DNA from: Gnetum montanum
Lineage: Eukaryota; Streptophyta; Gnetopsida; Gnetales; Gnetaceae
DNA: 64,000 nucleotides
Assembly: GCA_015680685.1 (NCBI GenBank)
Contig: MNCI01003758.1
Location: 122,302 to 186,301 of the forward strand
Direction of reading: 5' to 3'
Shown: in pieces, positions 31,560-43,609 of the stretch
How the letters are laid out: every line of letters begins with the position of its first letter
Numbering within the stretch: the first letter of the stretch is position 1
Made by a program: the position numbers and the translations under genes
The notes under the pieces: generated by a model
Database searches by the model: none
Told to the model about the DNA's origin: nothing
The model's input: only the letters and a program-made list of their open reading frames with translations

Positions 31560-33411
31560 GGACCATGTGAAGAGGCCAATCTCTATTGGGTTATTGATAG
31601 TTCCATTCAGCCCACAATTTTCACAAATCTTGCAAGTGGACAAATATCCTTATAGTTAGGAGGAGAGGTCCAATGGTCACAACATATTTCTGGGAATGTT
31701 GCATCATTCCAAGTGGTGCTTGAAACTGGAGAAGGAGGCATAGTTGTGGTTATGTAACACTAGGTTGCAATAGGAGCAACGGAAGTGATCATGGACCACA
31801 TTAAGGAATCATTCAATGTACCTTTTGTGCCACCAGCGAATCTAACTAGAGCTAGGGATGCTCAAATGTTGGTATCTCGATGACTTTTTTTGATCATGAA
31901 GATGTGCTAGATCAACTACTATAGACTAGATAGGTAATGGCAACTCTTTTTGACATCCCAAGTGATGTCACTATAGTATAGTTAAAATTAATAGCAACCA
32001 ATGGCAATTTGATAATTGGAAAAAATAAGGGAAAAACATGCAAAAAATGAAATTCGTAGATTACAAGAAGAGCTTGCAACCTTGAAAACTAAACACAAAG
32101 ATTCTACTCGATATGTTATGCCTGATCAGTTAGAGTAGTTTAGGATACAACAAATTAAATACTAGATAGAGAAATATAAGCAAATGGAAAATCAGAAGGA
32201 GAAAGCAGTGTGGAATGCCTCTGTAATAGAAGTGTAGACATATGCACATGCTAAGGCACTCACCACAGCACAAGAGAAAAATAAACAACTCACTGCAGAT
32301 AATACTAGGTTGAATAATGTGGAGAAGCAAAAAAACATTCTTGAGGAGAGCATCCATCAGTTTAGAGAATAACTAATGAGTCAACCAGGATATGGGTTGA
32401 TTGGAAAGAAAAAATAGAATCCTCTCAATGAAGGAGGTACATACAATCAGATAGAAATCTACTATTGAAATCAGCGTGTGGTAGAATGAAGCTAAGAAGC
32501 ATGAGAGGCTTAAGGAACATTTTCGCAATTAGGTGGAAATGTATAAACAAATCAATGAGGAGATCCAAATGGTGAAAGCGTAGATCAATTCTATCTCAGC
32601 ACAGAATCCAGACTGGCAACCTATTTTGGATAATTATGCTCATGTCCACTAAGTGGAAATAAAAAACAAAGACCTATAGATAGAAGATTCAAAAGAATAC
32701 ATGGGGTTAACTAAGCTTTGTTATGCTAACTTGGCCATGTTAATAGTAGGTAGGCTCAGAAATGAGCTTGAACAACAAGTAGCAACCATATACGCATTGT
32801 ATGAAAAAGAGTTTGCAAATCGGAAAGATGCTCTATAGAAACTTTACATGGCAAACTCTAAACTAGAAGCAGTCAAGGCTAGCTACCAACGGGCAAAAAG
32901 ATGTTGCAGTGAACCTTGCTTGGAAACTATCTGACTACCATGAGTTATGAGCTAAAGTTAGGACATTTGAGAAGGAAAGAATGTAGTTTATAGCATGGTA
33001 TGTTAAAGCTAATAAGATGTTTCTACAACTGTCATGTCCATGGGATTTATTAGCACCATCACACATTGCACAACAGGCATGGATAATACATGACCTTAAA
33101 ACAAAAGAAGAGAAGGTTTAGGTGCTACTCAACATATACAAGTGCTAGAAGCCTGATGACAGGGGAAAGCAACCGATGAAGGAGCCACCACCACCAAGAA
33201 CTACATAGTATACATCGAGCTTCATCAATTTGTTTTGTTTATTTTGTTTATCATGTCATGACTTGTGTCATTCTTGTAAAACACCACTATGACATTTAGT
33301 ATCATCTATATAGTTAAGTTAATCATGAAAATCTACCTTCCAATTTTGTAAGGAACTTTATTCTCATTTTGTTTTAACTCGAGAACAACTTCTTAGTTAG
33401 TAGTCAATGTA

Positions 33412-34243
33412 TGATAAAGTCAATTTTTGTTTGGCTATGATATTGTAGCACTAGCTACATCATTGTATATGTGATATCATGGGATGCGTGCAACCTATAA
33501 ATATAACACTTATGCCCATGGATTTGCAATAGATTTTATTCCATAGTAGCAAAACTCTTACAGTTTGTTCTCATGAATGTAGTCTTTAGGACTTAGAAGT
33601 GTATGCCTACAATGTCGTGTTAAGTGATTGTACAGTGTCTTTATTTGAGTGAATTGTACTTGGACACAGTTCATGACTAGCAATAAAGATTGAGATTTCT
33701 TATCATCATTGTAGCATCTACTTAGTTTTCTTTCTGTTTACTTAGAATAATTATTCTTGTTTTCCCTAGTTAATCATTTACTTTACAAGTACTTTTTTTT
33801 ACATGTTGAAAGTAAGCAGTATGGATATGATTGGTTTTGAGCGCTAAGTGTAGTTATTTGGTAACCCAGTAGTGTTATTGCTTGGTATGCCCAATAGTGG
33901 TACACTTGGTAATCCTAGTGATGACTAAATGAATCCAAGGTGTGTACAATAGACTAGGATCGAATATCCATCACCTTAGAATAGAATAGATTTACTTACT
34001 GCTTTACTTAGACTTAGAAACTATTTCCATTTCATCATGTTCACTAGGAGTAGCAATGGCCTACCTCACAGTGAGCTAAACCATACACATAGACTTCACT
34101 AGCTCCACATGGGAAGACAACGGTCTTGAACATAAGCCAATTATTAGCCTATTCACATTGCATTGTTCAAGGATTATGATCTGGTCACACGTGAACTCCT
34201 ATGACTTGTATGGTTGGGTGTTGGATTACTCGATCACTCATCA
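33412..34243 (+). repeat. Element F 3' LTR (832 bp)
   Basis: It runs TGATAAAGTC...CACTCATCA in plus orientation and is homologous to the reverse complement of 53419-54313 (element E 3' LTR). The upstream AGTTAGTAGTCAATGTA is a decayed PPT. Confidence 0.8.
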
Positions 34244-34244
34244 A

Positions 34245-35609
34245 TGTTGATGAAATTAGAGATTTTGAATGATAAATTGCATGTTTTTCTTTAAGAAAAA
34301 CGATGTCATGACCTAGTTGTAATTGACCAAAAGCACAATTTTAATATAAGTAGTTCTAATGTTGACCGAACAATATGATAGATAAGCTAATCTTACATAA
34401 GATCAACCTTTCCCACGGCCATTCAATTTTAGATGAGAGAAAAATGTACATAGGTTAGGTCAACTGACCTTGCTAAAGGTAGTCTTGCTCAAGAATAGAC
34501 AAAGTCTAGAAAAAATCAAATGTAGCAATCTTAAGGTCAACCAATCCCTCTATAAATCAACTAATCCAAGGTCAAAGAAAGAGTAGAGTCCAGAAAATGC
34601 ATCATGTTTACGATTGACTAACCTTCCCATAAGTTAGCCTACTTAAGATGAGTAGCCAATGACAATTGCTCAAATCTAGATGACTGAGTTAGAGAAGGAT
34701 GACTGAGCTAGGAGTTCAAGATTTTCAGATTTTAGTATAAAGTTGACTAAACAAGACATAGGTTGATTGAATAGGCAAATAGGTCAATCAACCTTAGCTA
34801 AGGTTGATCTATTGGGGGATAAATGACAAAAAATAAAAAACCCAAAAAGCCAAAAAGTTCCTTAAACATTGTCACTCAAGCAAAGTGTTAAGAAGCAAAT
34901 ATTTTCATTTGTCTCATAGGGTGGAACATTTCTCTATGGAAATCATAGCTCTCTTATCTGTTGGTGCATAGGTGGAGATGGATTGTTAGAAGTGGGTTAG
35001 TATATCAACAACAATAGTCAAGATTAGAATGGGCTTTTGGTAGAACATTATATATGTAAGAGAGAGATCTAAATTGGATTTTTTTATTAGTCTTATATTT
35101 GTGTACCAAAAAATCTGTATCTTTTACTTGCTTGTTCTTTTATTGGATGTAGTTAGATCTATTGTGAGATTATCCAACATCATTTCAGATATTCCTTACT
35201 TTGAGATCTAGTTTGAGGATTTTTACCTTAAAATCTTAATTGTATGAATGAAAGACTAGAAACCCTTGAAACCAACATTGTTCTTCAAGGACTTGGAGAT
35301 TGGAAGGAAACCCAAGAGTAAAAGCTATTTGGATAGCCCTATGAAGTGGAAGCAGACCCAAGTCAAACCACTATAAATGTTAGTGTGCACTATCCATTTG
35401 TTTTATTTCTTACATTTCTTTTTTGATCATAGTTTAGATGTGCTATATTCCAATTTTATTTATATATCTTACAAGAACATATTTATTGTTAGAGCTAACT
35501 TAGATTATGTAAAATTTTATTGAGACACCCTATCACCCTACCACCCACCTCCTTCACCACCATCACATCCCCTCGCCTCCTCTCTCTATGATGTAACATT
35601 CAATCCACA
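34245..35609 (+). repeat. Putative copia 5' LTR (about 1.37 kb)
   Basis: It starts TGTTGATGAAATTAGAG and ends AATCCACA, followed after one base by the PBS. It begins one base after the end of the element F LTR. I infer the LTR from these end features, because no second copy is present in the window to confirm it. Confidence 0.55.
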
Positions 35610-35610
35610 A

Positions 35611-35623
35611 TTAGTATCAGAGC
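35611..35623 (+). other. Copia primer-binding site
   Basis: TTAGTATCAGAGC differs at one position from TGGTATCAGAGC, the complement of the initiator tRNA-Met 3' end. Confidence 0.75.
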
Positions 35624-37067
35624 TTGGTCTCTTGAATATCATATTAACCTTCATCAAGAGTTTGTATTTGTTTTATCATGTCCATTACATGTGTACAATT
35701 TGCTCACAGGCCTGCATTCTTTGATGGATCAAATTATAACTACTCAAAGACAAGAATGAGATGCTTCTTATAATCTTTGGACTTCAATATTTAACATGGT
35801 TATTTAGAATCCATGGATGTTCATACAACACCAAGTGGATATTCATACACAAGACCAAAGGACATCAACAAGTGAATTGATAAGGAAAAAAGAGCACATG
35901 TAGCTACTACTAAGGCCATGCATGCTTTCTATTGTACTTTTTGTGCATAGAAGAATTCAACCAATTTATCCATTGTAAAACTAGCAAGGAGATTTTGGAC
36001 CTCCTTGAATCTACACATGAGAAGACTATTTTGGTAAAAAAATCCAACGCAGAAGTTCTCGATCATAAGTTTGTACATTTGAAGATGTGATAAGATGAAA
36101 TCATAAAAGAGTAACTCTTTTGAGTTACTAAGATTGCAAATGCTCTCAAAAGTCTTGGTGAAGATTGTACTGATTCCAAAATTTGTAACAAGTCTTGGAA
36201 AGCCTACCCAAGAAATTCCATGCCAAAGTAACAACCATTCTTGAAGCGAGGGAGACCAATCTCATGAAAGTTGATGAACTCCAAGGTAACTTGGAGACAT
36301 ATAAAATGTCTCTTCAAGAAGATAATGATGTTGGAACATCAAAGAAGAACATTATTAGAAAATCTTCAAAAGATGTTGAAGATGTTGATTCAAATGATCT
36401 AAATAAAAAGGAATTGGCCCTGCTAACAAGAAAGTTCAACAAAATTTTTAGGGGAAAATATAGAGGAAAGAGACCAATGAGCAATCATAAAATAATATAA
36501 AGAAAAATGACATTCAGTGCTATCATTATCATGGCTATGGTCACACTACATTAGAATGTGCAAGTAAAAAAAAGGGAAAAAATGACAAATCCAAAGGCAA
36601 GAAGGCTTTATGTCATTGGGATGAATCAAAGAAATCCTCATCAAATGAGGATACTAATGAAGATTGTAACCTTATTCTCATGATGGCATTGGAAGGAGAT
36701 TATCAACTCGATTGAGGTGAGGAATGTTTAGATGACAAAGATAAGTATGAATTACTGCTCACCTCCTTTACCAAACTTTAGGCCTTTTTCATAAAATGAA
36801 AAAGAATCTTCATGAACAAGAATTGTAAACTGAAACTCAAGCAAATGAATTGTAGGCAAAATTGACTCCTCATGATGACCTATAAGCAAGATGTAGCTTT
36901 TTCCAAAAATGTCTTAATGAGAGAAGCACTTAGCTTCAAGAAAATTAGGAAGATATCAAGAACTTCCTCAAGCAACTCAATGACTCTTAAGCCACTGGTA
37001 GGCATCAAGCCCAAGAAATTGCTAATCTTAACAATAATCTTAAGAGGTTCACTCAAGGTATGATTAT

Positions 37068-37955
37068 TGATGAGTGGCAAATACCCCTACGCTCAACCAT
37101 ATGAATCACTAAGCATTCACGTGTGATCTAGTTGAATTCCGTGGATCCTTTGTTTTCTGGTACACTAGCCTCTAGGAAGTGATCTTGTCTTAACAATCGT
37201 TCATTGTCTTCCCAATTACAATTGTGATATGCAAAGGTATGATCAAGTGTAAATAGGGTGTATGATTGTTATTATTTTTATGTTTTATGTTTTGGGTGCT
37301 TAAAATATAGGATGAAAGGAATGAAGTAATTTAATTGCTAATTTAATCTAACTAACTAACTAATGTCTAACTAATTCTAACATAAGCATCTGGTCCCTCT
37401 TTCCATACAAATCCTAAACATGTATAATGCTGTTGGATTATCAAATGTTAAGTGTTACTAGGATTACCAAGTGTCATGTGCATGCTCGAAGTGGTCGTAC
37501 TTATGTGCTTAATTAAGTACTATTTAATCTAGGTTAATTTAGCTTAATTACTTAAACCATTAAAGGAAATTGTATAAAACATTAAATGCATAAAGAAAAT
37601 ATTTTATCTAGCCAAAGTGCTGCAAGGTTTATCAAAAAGCCTATCTTTATTGCTGCACACACTGCCATGCTCTGGCACAATAGTGCTTGAATAAAGATTT
37701 GTACACTCAATCACTCTTGCTGTGGGCACTTAGGAAAATATTCTAACTCTAAGGAAGAAAAACTACAAGAGCTTTGCTACACTATGACAAAAATACTCTC
37801 AAACTATATGCCCAAGTGTTATATTTATAGGTCGACACAGATCTTGTGATGTTGAATATCTGACATCGCTTCTTGGGCTTCGATATCAGGTATTCGATAT
37901 GAAGGATTTGATGTCAGATATTTGATAATGGAGCCAGACAAAATACACTTCATCA
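37068..37955 (-). repeat. Element D 3' LTR (888 bp)
   Basis: Plus-strand reading TGATGAGTGGCAAATACCCC...CACTTCATCA. Reverse TATA box at 37822-37829. The U3 side (37850-37940) has clustered GATATC/GATAT sites. PPT TACCCCCACGACTG (plus-strand reading) follows at 37956. Confidence 0.9.
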
Positions 37956-39449
37956 TACCCCCACGACTGAATAAAAACTCATCCTTAAGTGAACAAAATG
38001 AGAAACAAGTTCCTTACAAAATATTGAGAAGGTATGGGATTATTGACTGACATGCAAATTGACTCAGATGAAACATATAAATTCAAAGTGCCCAAGTGTA
38101 TGGATTTACAATCTTTTACAAATTTGGATTTTCATGATAATAGAATTGAACACCCTAGTCAAAACTAACATCCAACTCCCTTGGTAGCTAAAGATCAAGG
38201 GAAAAGATTCAATGATCATGAAGGGGCCTCGTTGCATGATGTTGTTGCTTATTCCTTTGTGAAGATAGTCGCACTTCCAATCCATGCTTCTCTCTACAAT
38301 CATAACAAAATCACCGATTAGGGCATAACATGTAACTTATAGCTTTTTGGCACCTCTTCTCGTTGGTAGTTACACTTGGCTAGGTTGTGATTACGGTGGA
38401 TTGATTTTTTTAATAGTGTTTGATTTCTACAGCTATTAGAGTTTATTGAAAGGGTTTAACTTTATGGATTGATGAAGTTAGTTAATTCTTAGTTAAACCT
38501 TTATGGAAGTTAGAAAAATTTGATCATAAATAAAAAACCTGAGTGGCCCCCATGACATACAGCGTACCTCTGGTAGTGGGAAGACTAAAAAATGGGATGA
38601 AATGAATAAGCAGTTTGTCATTAAATTCTAAAAAGCCTAAACACAATGAAATGCTTGAAGAGGGTTAAAGAATTCATAACAATGAAAAAGAGGATTTCAT
38701 TGAAAAGCATTGTGAAGATGCGCATAACTGGATGTCATCGATGGGGCACGCAAAAGGAATTGATTGTGAGAATGCCAAAGGATAAAGAACTTAACTATCC
38801 CAACCAAAAGGTATGCAAGTGGGTCCTCCCCAAAGCAAGCACATGCCCTTTGTTGTTCTTGTGCATCCTTAAACCAAGGAGTCCATGAGCCCTATGGGTG
38901 ATTAATGGTTACGAAAAGTTAAGTACAAAAACCTAGAAGAAACTACTTAAGAATTCCAACACATCAAACCAAGACATTGAACAAGGACATGAACACTGAC
39001 ACTAAAGTGAGGCATGAAAAGCATAGATGAATGAGAGAGAGAAAGTGGAATGGAGTTTCTAGTTAAGGTCACATGAAGTCCCTCATGAATTTTATGGTTA
39101 AATGACCTGATAAAATCTATCCTTAGTCCAAACCAAAACCAACCATGTTCCATGACTTTACATCACCACTCTAAGATTGGTCCACCCCCTTGAGACATAA
39201 GAATGCTCCCATAGATCAAAAACATTGTTCCTTATTTAAGAAGATAAGAGAAGCAGGAAGTGAGAAAGGACCTTAGTTAGAGGGAACATTCAAGCATGGG
39301 TAACACGTCTTTCTAGTTCCATAACTAGTGCTTGTAGCCCATTTATTTTGTCTAAGGGGTGTGCTTTGAATTTCCATCAATTATATATATATTAGATGGG
39401 AACCACACCATGTAAAGACTTATTCAACTTCTTGTTATTGGTTGACACA
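37956..39449 (-). other. Element D 3' non-coding region
   Basis: It resembles the 3' regions of B and E: GGTATGGGATTATTGA near 38033 and TATGCAAGTGGGTCCTCCCC near 38812. It ends at the LTR of element C. No credible gene. Confidence 0.7.
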
Positions 39450-40326
39450 TGATGAAGTGTCATTCAATCAATGCATCAACTTGGCCGCATATATGGGGCC
39501 GCGTATACACCATTGCGTTGATGCGGGCCCGTTGATGTAGCCTTCTTGCGTCGACATGGCCTTGTTTACATAGCCGCCTATCCCGGCCTATAAATAAGAG
39601 GGCCCTCCGCCTCATTTAGGCATTTTTCTAGTAGTCATAACGAAGCTCTTGCATTTTGTTTTCGTAGGAGTTAGAATATTTTCCCAGTGCATGTCCGCAG
39701 TGTGATGCTTGTAATTGTACGACACCTTTATTCGAGTGTGACGTACTTGGACACACACATGACCAAAAATAAAGATCGAGATTACTTCATCATTGCAACA
39801 TTCACTTAGTTTTAATTGTTTAATTATTATTGTCATTTATTGTTTTCTTAGTTAATATTTCTTTATCGTCATTTACTATTCCTGTTGTTAAATGTGGAAT
39901 GAGTATGACTTAATCACGAGCATTTAAGTGTGACTACTTGGTAACCCAGTAGAGTACCTAGGATCTATGCTTGGTAACCCCAGTAGTAGTCGTGCATGAG
40001 GTCTAAGATGTGTGCGGATGATTAAGGAACGGATGCTCATCACACTTAGGTTAGCTTAGACTTCATTTCCTATTACTCATTAGTTTAATCAAGATTATTC
40101 TCCATTGTCTCTAGGAGTAGCACTAATTTAGGATCACATCATATGCCTCATTTGGACTAAACCATACATGACAAAGCAGGTACTAGTCCAGGTGGGAAGA
40201 CAGTGAATTGTGATCAACGTGTAACTATCTAGATACCACAACTAGCCTGTCCACGGAGTTCGAGCAGATCGTGCATGAACGCTCGTATTTGTATGATTGA
40301 GTGTAGGGGTACCTCGCTACTCATGA
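39450..40326 (+). repeat. Element C 5' LTR (877 bp)
   Basis: TGATGAAGTGTC...CTACTCATGA (the expected CA end is GA). TATA box TATAAATA at 39589-39596. The U3 holds GC-rich CGTCGAC/GTATAC-type sites at 39480-39570. Confidence 0.9.
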
Positions 40327-40345
40327 TTAGCACCGTTGCCGGGGA
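40327..40345 (+). other. Primer-binding site, element C
   Basis: TTAGCACCGTTGCCGGGGA differs at two positions from the Athila-type tRNA-Asp site TTGGCGCCGTTGCCGGGGA. Confidence 0.75.
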
Positions 40346-40465
40346 TGGTGCTAGTTATTTAGATTAGTTACATCATACAAGATTGATGTAACAAAGCCTT
40401 GACAATATATCTTTTAGAAAAATAATAATAATAATTGTAATTAAATCACACACAAATTTGCAACC

Positions 40466-42454
40466 ATGTCTCTCCTACAAGACTATAATAATGCCACATC
40501 TAGTGAGGCAATTCATTGGAGAACCAACGAATATTATAACAATGAAAATTGGAGTACGCAACTCGAGGTGGGGATTTCTTATAAACATAAAAGAAGACAA
40601 CATCGTCCCAACACACGAAAGCATAACTTACCCAATGACGATGAACCCCTACTAGCCACTACAAGCTTAATAGAAATACAAGAGATTGTTCGAATAGCTC
40701 GCACACATCGTAAGGAAAGTTGTCTACTAGTGCTTGATTTAAACAACTTTCCCAAGTTTTCAGGAGGCTATGATTCAGATCTGCAACAACATTTACAAGC
40801 CTTCTATGATGCCTGTACATGGAACAATATTGATAATGGGTGGCAAAAACTTAAGCTCTTTCCTTTGACACTCATTGGCCAAGCAAAAGTATGGTATAGG
40901 TCACTAAAACCAAAATCAATTTGACATTGGCCGACAATGGTAGAACTTTTCAATAAAAGATAACAAACCTATGCAAGAGTGTCAGCCTTGAGGAGACAAA
41001 TCCAAGAATGGAAACAAGCACAACATGAACCCTTGGACATGGCCTTAGAAAGATATTATGCACTATTAAACAACTGCCCAGGCCATGGGTTCTCCGAGGA
41101 GAGGCTAATGTACCATATCATAGATGGGCTTCGTAATGAAATAAGGGAGACCCTAGGGATGTACGTCCAAGGTCAACTATATGAGCTACGAACCCATCAA
41201 CTCCAAGAGCTTATTAAGCGGATAGCAAAAGAAGAAGGAGAAATAACTAAATGGGAGAATGTTAAAGGTTCTCAACAGGACCAAAATCTCAACTTAACAA
41301 GGGTCCATGATCATGAAGAGGAGAAATCAACTCACTTCAAGGAGGTGGAATCATATATGCCAATCCTACAATCACTAGATGAAATTGAGGCAAAGATCAA
41401 TAAGTTGGACTGGGTACATGAAAGATGTGGAGAATATGCCAACATTATTAGAGGAAAAACTATGCCAAATCGAGAAATGGGACAGGACACCACGCGACAA
41501 TCGAAACAAAGGATAGAAGAGAATAAGAATAAGAACTCAATTGCCAATCATACGTATCAATGTAATATTTGCTTGTACAATCACCCCAAAGGTCAATGTC
41601 CAATCGTGTCACATTTACATAAGCATTGGGGAGGAATGTTACATCCAGAGTTCATACAAAAATATTGTATCCAACCATAGTGGCAAAAACCTTAGTTGTG
41701 GGGGAGGCCACCGCCAACTGGACCATACCCTTCATATGTCCCAATGCCAAATGCTTATTATGTTCAACACCCTGTTTCTCCAACAAGATCAACATCCTCT
41801 ACCTCTTCTTATCGTTATCATTCTCCCGAGTACTATCCACCCATGTCTTCTTCAACAAGATCATCACCTCATGTGCCTTACACTTCTCCTCAACCTCAAT
41901 ATTCTCATACTTCATCCCCTTCTACATCACCGCCAGCTATGCCAAAAGATTTTGCACCACAGCACCAACCTGCAAACGTTACTTGTGTTGCTACTGTCAA
42001 CAGTAGTGGAGGTCCTTCACAACATCGAAGGCATCCCTTCTTTAGACGTGACTGTCGAAAGGGACACCACAGTTCAGAAACCACTACAGACTCAAACTCA
42101 GCACAAATCCAACATTGTGGTGCATCTTCCTCTTCGAACCCAATGCCTCATGTTACCTTATCAAGGCCACCACTCAATACTCCAACCATGGGGCTCAATG
42201 AATATTGCCACATGGGGAGACATGTTGATCCTTGCATACCATCTTACAGTCACAAGTACCATAGTGGGTCAACTCATAAATTAACCACATCTTATAACTT
42301 GCCCCACTATGTCAACTCTAATCAAGTGTGTGAACCCCAATGGGGTAAGTATGACCAGGTCCCAATATTTCTAACATGCAAGGATCCCCACCTTCCATTT
42401 ATTAATTCTAGCCATGCTCAACCGTTTAGCTATGGGAGGTATCCTCCATTCTAA
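40466..42454 (+). pseudogene. gag: Element C gag, one frame with four stops
   Basis: A single frame of 663 codons from ATG 40466 (MSLLQDYNNATSS) to SYGRYPPF near 42452. It is interrupted at 40922 (TGA), about 40963 (TAA), 41678 (TAG) and 41693 (TAG). Capsid-like LDLNNFPKFSGGYDSDLQQH and WQKLKLFPLTLIGQAKVWYR (about 40734-40900), RYYALLNNCPGHGF, Cys/His box CNICLYNHPKGQCPIVSHLH (about 41560-41620), then a Pro/Ser/Tyr-rich tail. Element B reads Arg at the TGA position and Gln at both TAG positions, so these are C-to-T changes. It is nearly intact and a useful reference for the B/C family. Confidence 0.88.
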
Positions 42455-43605
42455 CAACACAGAATTAATAAATGTTTTTCTGTTTCTTTAATTTTTGAAC
42501 TTTTTGTTTTCCAGTTTTTCACCTTTTAATTTATTATTTTATCTTTTTTTCTTTTTATCTTTTTATGAGCAATCTCATCTACGAATAAAACACTCATGTG
42601 ACTCATTGGTTGAGGTGTTGTTTTATGCTATCAAGTCTCTGGTGATCAATTATTTGGACAATGAGCCCATTACACCCACTCATCCAATCTACAAATAAGA
42701 GGTTCTGTTTGAGGGTACAGTGATATTCTTGACATTCTTGAAACTTAAAATTAATTTTGTGCTTATTACGCCCAAAGTGAAAAATGATGGACTAAGAGGG
42801 AATGACCAAGGTGTGACATCAAGGGAACTTGTGGATTCTTTTTGGTGACATCTGTAGGTGATATCATGCAGCTTGGTTGTACTAAGATCCTTGTAGATCT
42901 AACGAAAAATGGGAGTAAAAGTATTAAAGGCACCCAATAAAAACAAAACTTAAAAAAAAACAAAAAAAAAAAAAAGAGAAGAGAGGGAGAAGAGAGTGTG
43001 CCAAAGCAGCTAAACAAAAAAGTATGCCGCAAAGAAATTCCAAGTCACTCCTCCCTTGCACAAAACGCCAAGTGATCGTATGCCTTGCTGTTATGGTGCT
43101 CTTATGGTTGTCCATCATTGGATGAAACAATGCAATGTTACTGATCAGAGGAATGGACTTGGTCTTGATTTTGGAATGACGGGCTAATGACACCTTAATC
43201 ATGCTTTACACGCAGGATTCATTGTGCCCTGAGTCAGTTACCTCACGTCCCAATCTCTGCAATCCCTTCTCTCATTCATTCCATCTCGTTGTTCATGTAT
43301 TTGTGACTCGTGTCTTGTATAGCATTGAATTCATACCTCATCACGGTGGTATCAACATGTGTGTGTTTTGTTGCATCGGTATAGATTACATTTAACCCTT
43401 CTAGTGCCTACGAACATCTTAAGGTGTGGTTACGCAAGGGCATATAGGTTGGAACCTGCTTTGGGGAGGACCCACTTGCGTGACTTTTGTAATTTGTACT
43501 TGTTGCACACCACCACATCATCTTATACCCTTCGAGTATTTCATTGCCAAATCTATTCTTTCCTTTGTCATCATTTTATCAAACGTTCCTCAAAACCAGA
43601 TCCAA
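42455..43605 (+). other. Element C 3' non-coding region
   Basis: Matches the reverse complement of element B 27000-27960. It contains an A-rich/GA-rich tract at about 42940-42995, equivalent to the (TC)n of B. No credible gene. Confidence 0.7.
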
Positions 43606-43609
43606 CCTT

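Larger units (their letters stand above)
24242..33208 (+). pseudogene. Element F env-position coiled-coil ORF (interrupted by element B at 25363-31554)
   Basis: The first part (24242-25362) begins MALKRGTTGEPSQLASQ and includes NIEEVSISYLVKVIAKALNV, a relatively open 117-codon stretch at 24615-24968. A Gln/Asn and His-rich tract follows (25240-25320). After the B insertion, 31560-31960 continues with a segment matching 55980-55708 of element E. Long Lys/Glu/Gln-rich helices then run to about 33208. Many stops. The position after pol, the separate promoter-like region and the coiled coil fit the env-like ORFs described for Athila-group elements. I see no clear signal peptide or transmembrane segment, so function is unassigned. 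Confidence 0.65.
19903..34243 (+). mobile_element. Element F: 5'-truncated Athila-like element with an env-position ORF, lacking RT-integrase
   Basis: Plus-strand order: gag (19903-21240), protease (21300-21842), post-pol spacer (22170-23940), intron and env-position ORF (23941-33208, split by element B), a weak PPT and the 3' LTR (33412-34243). The gag, spacer and env-position ORF match element E. No 5' LTR is present, because the left end abuts a truncated host-1 LTR. RT, RNase H and integrase are absent between protease and spacer. That could be an internal deletion or a non-autonomous design. Confidence 0.8.

Noticed and set aside
24242-33208. Calling the env-position ORF a confirmed envelope glycoprotein
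   Set aside because: No signal peptide, cleavage site or transmembrane segment can be seen in these decayed copies. Only position and coiled coil support it.
41541-42284. 247-codon plus-strand ORF in element C
   Set aside because: Out-of-frame reading of the gag tail. The gag frame (40466-42454) carries the conserved motifs.
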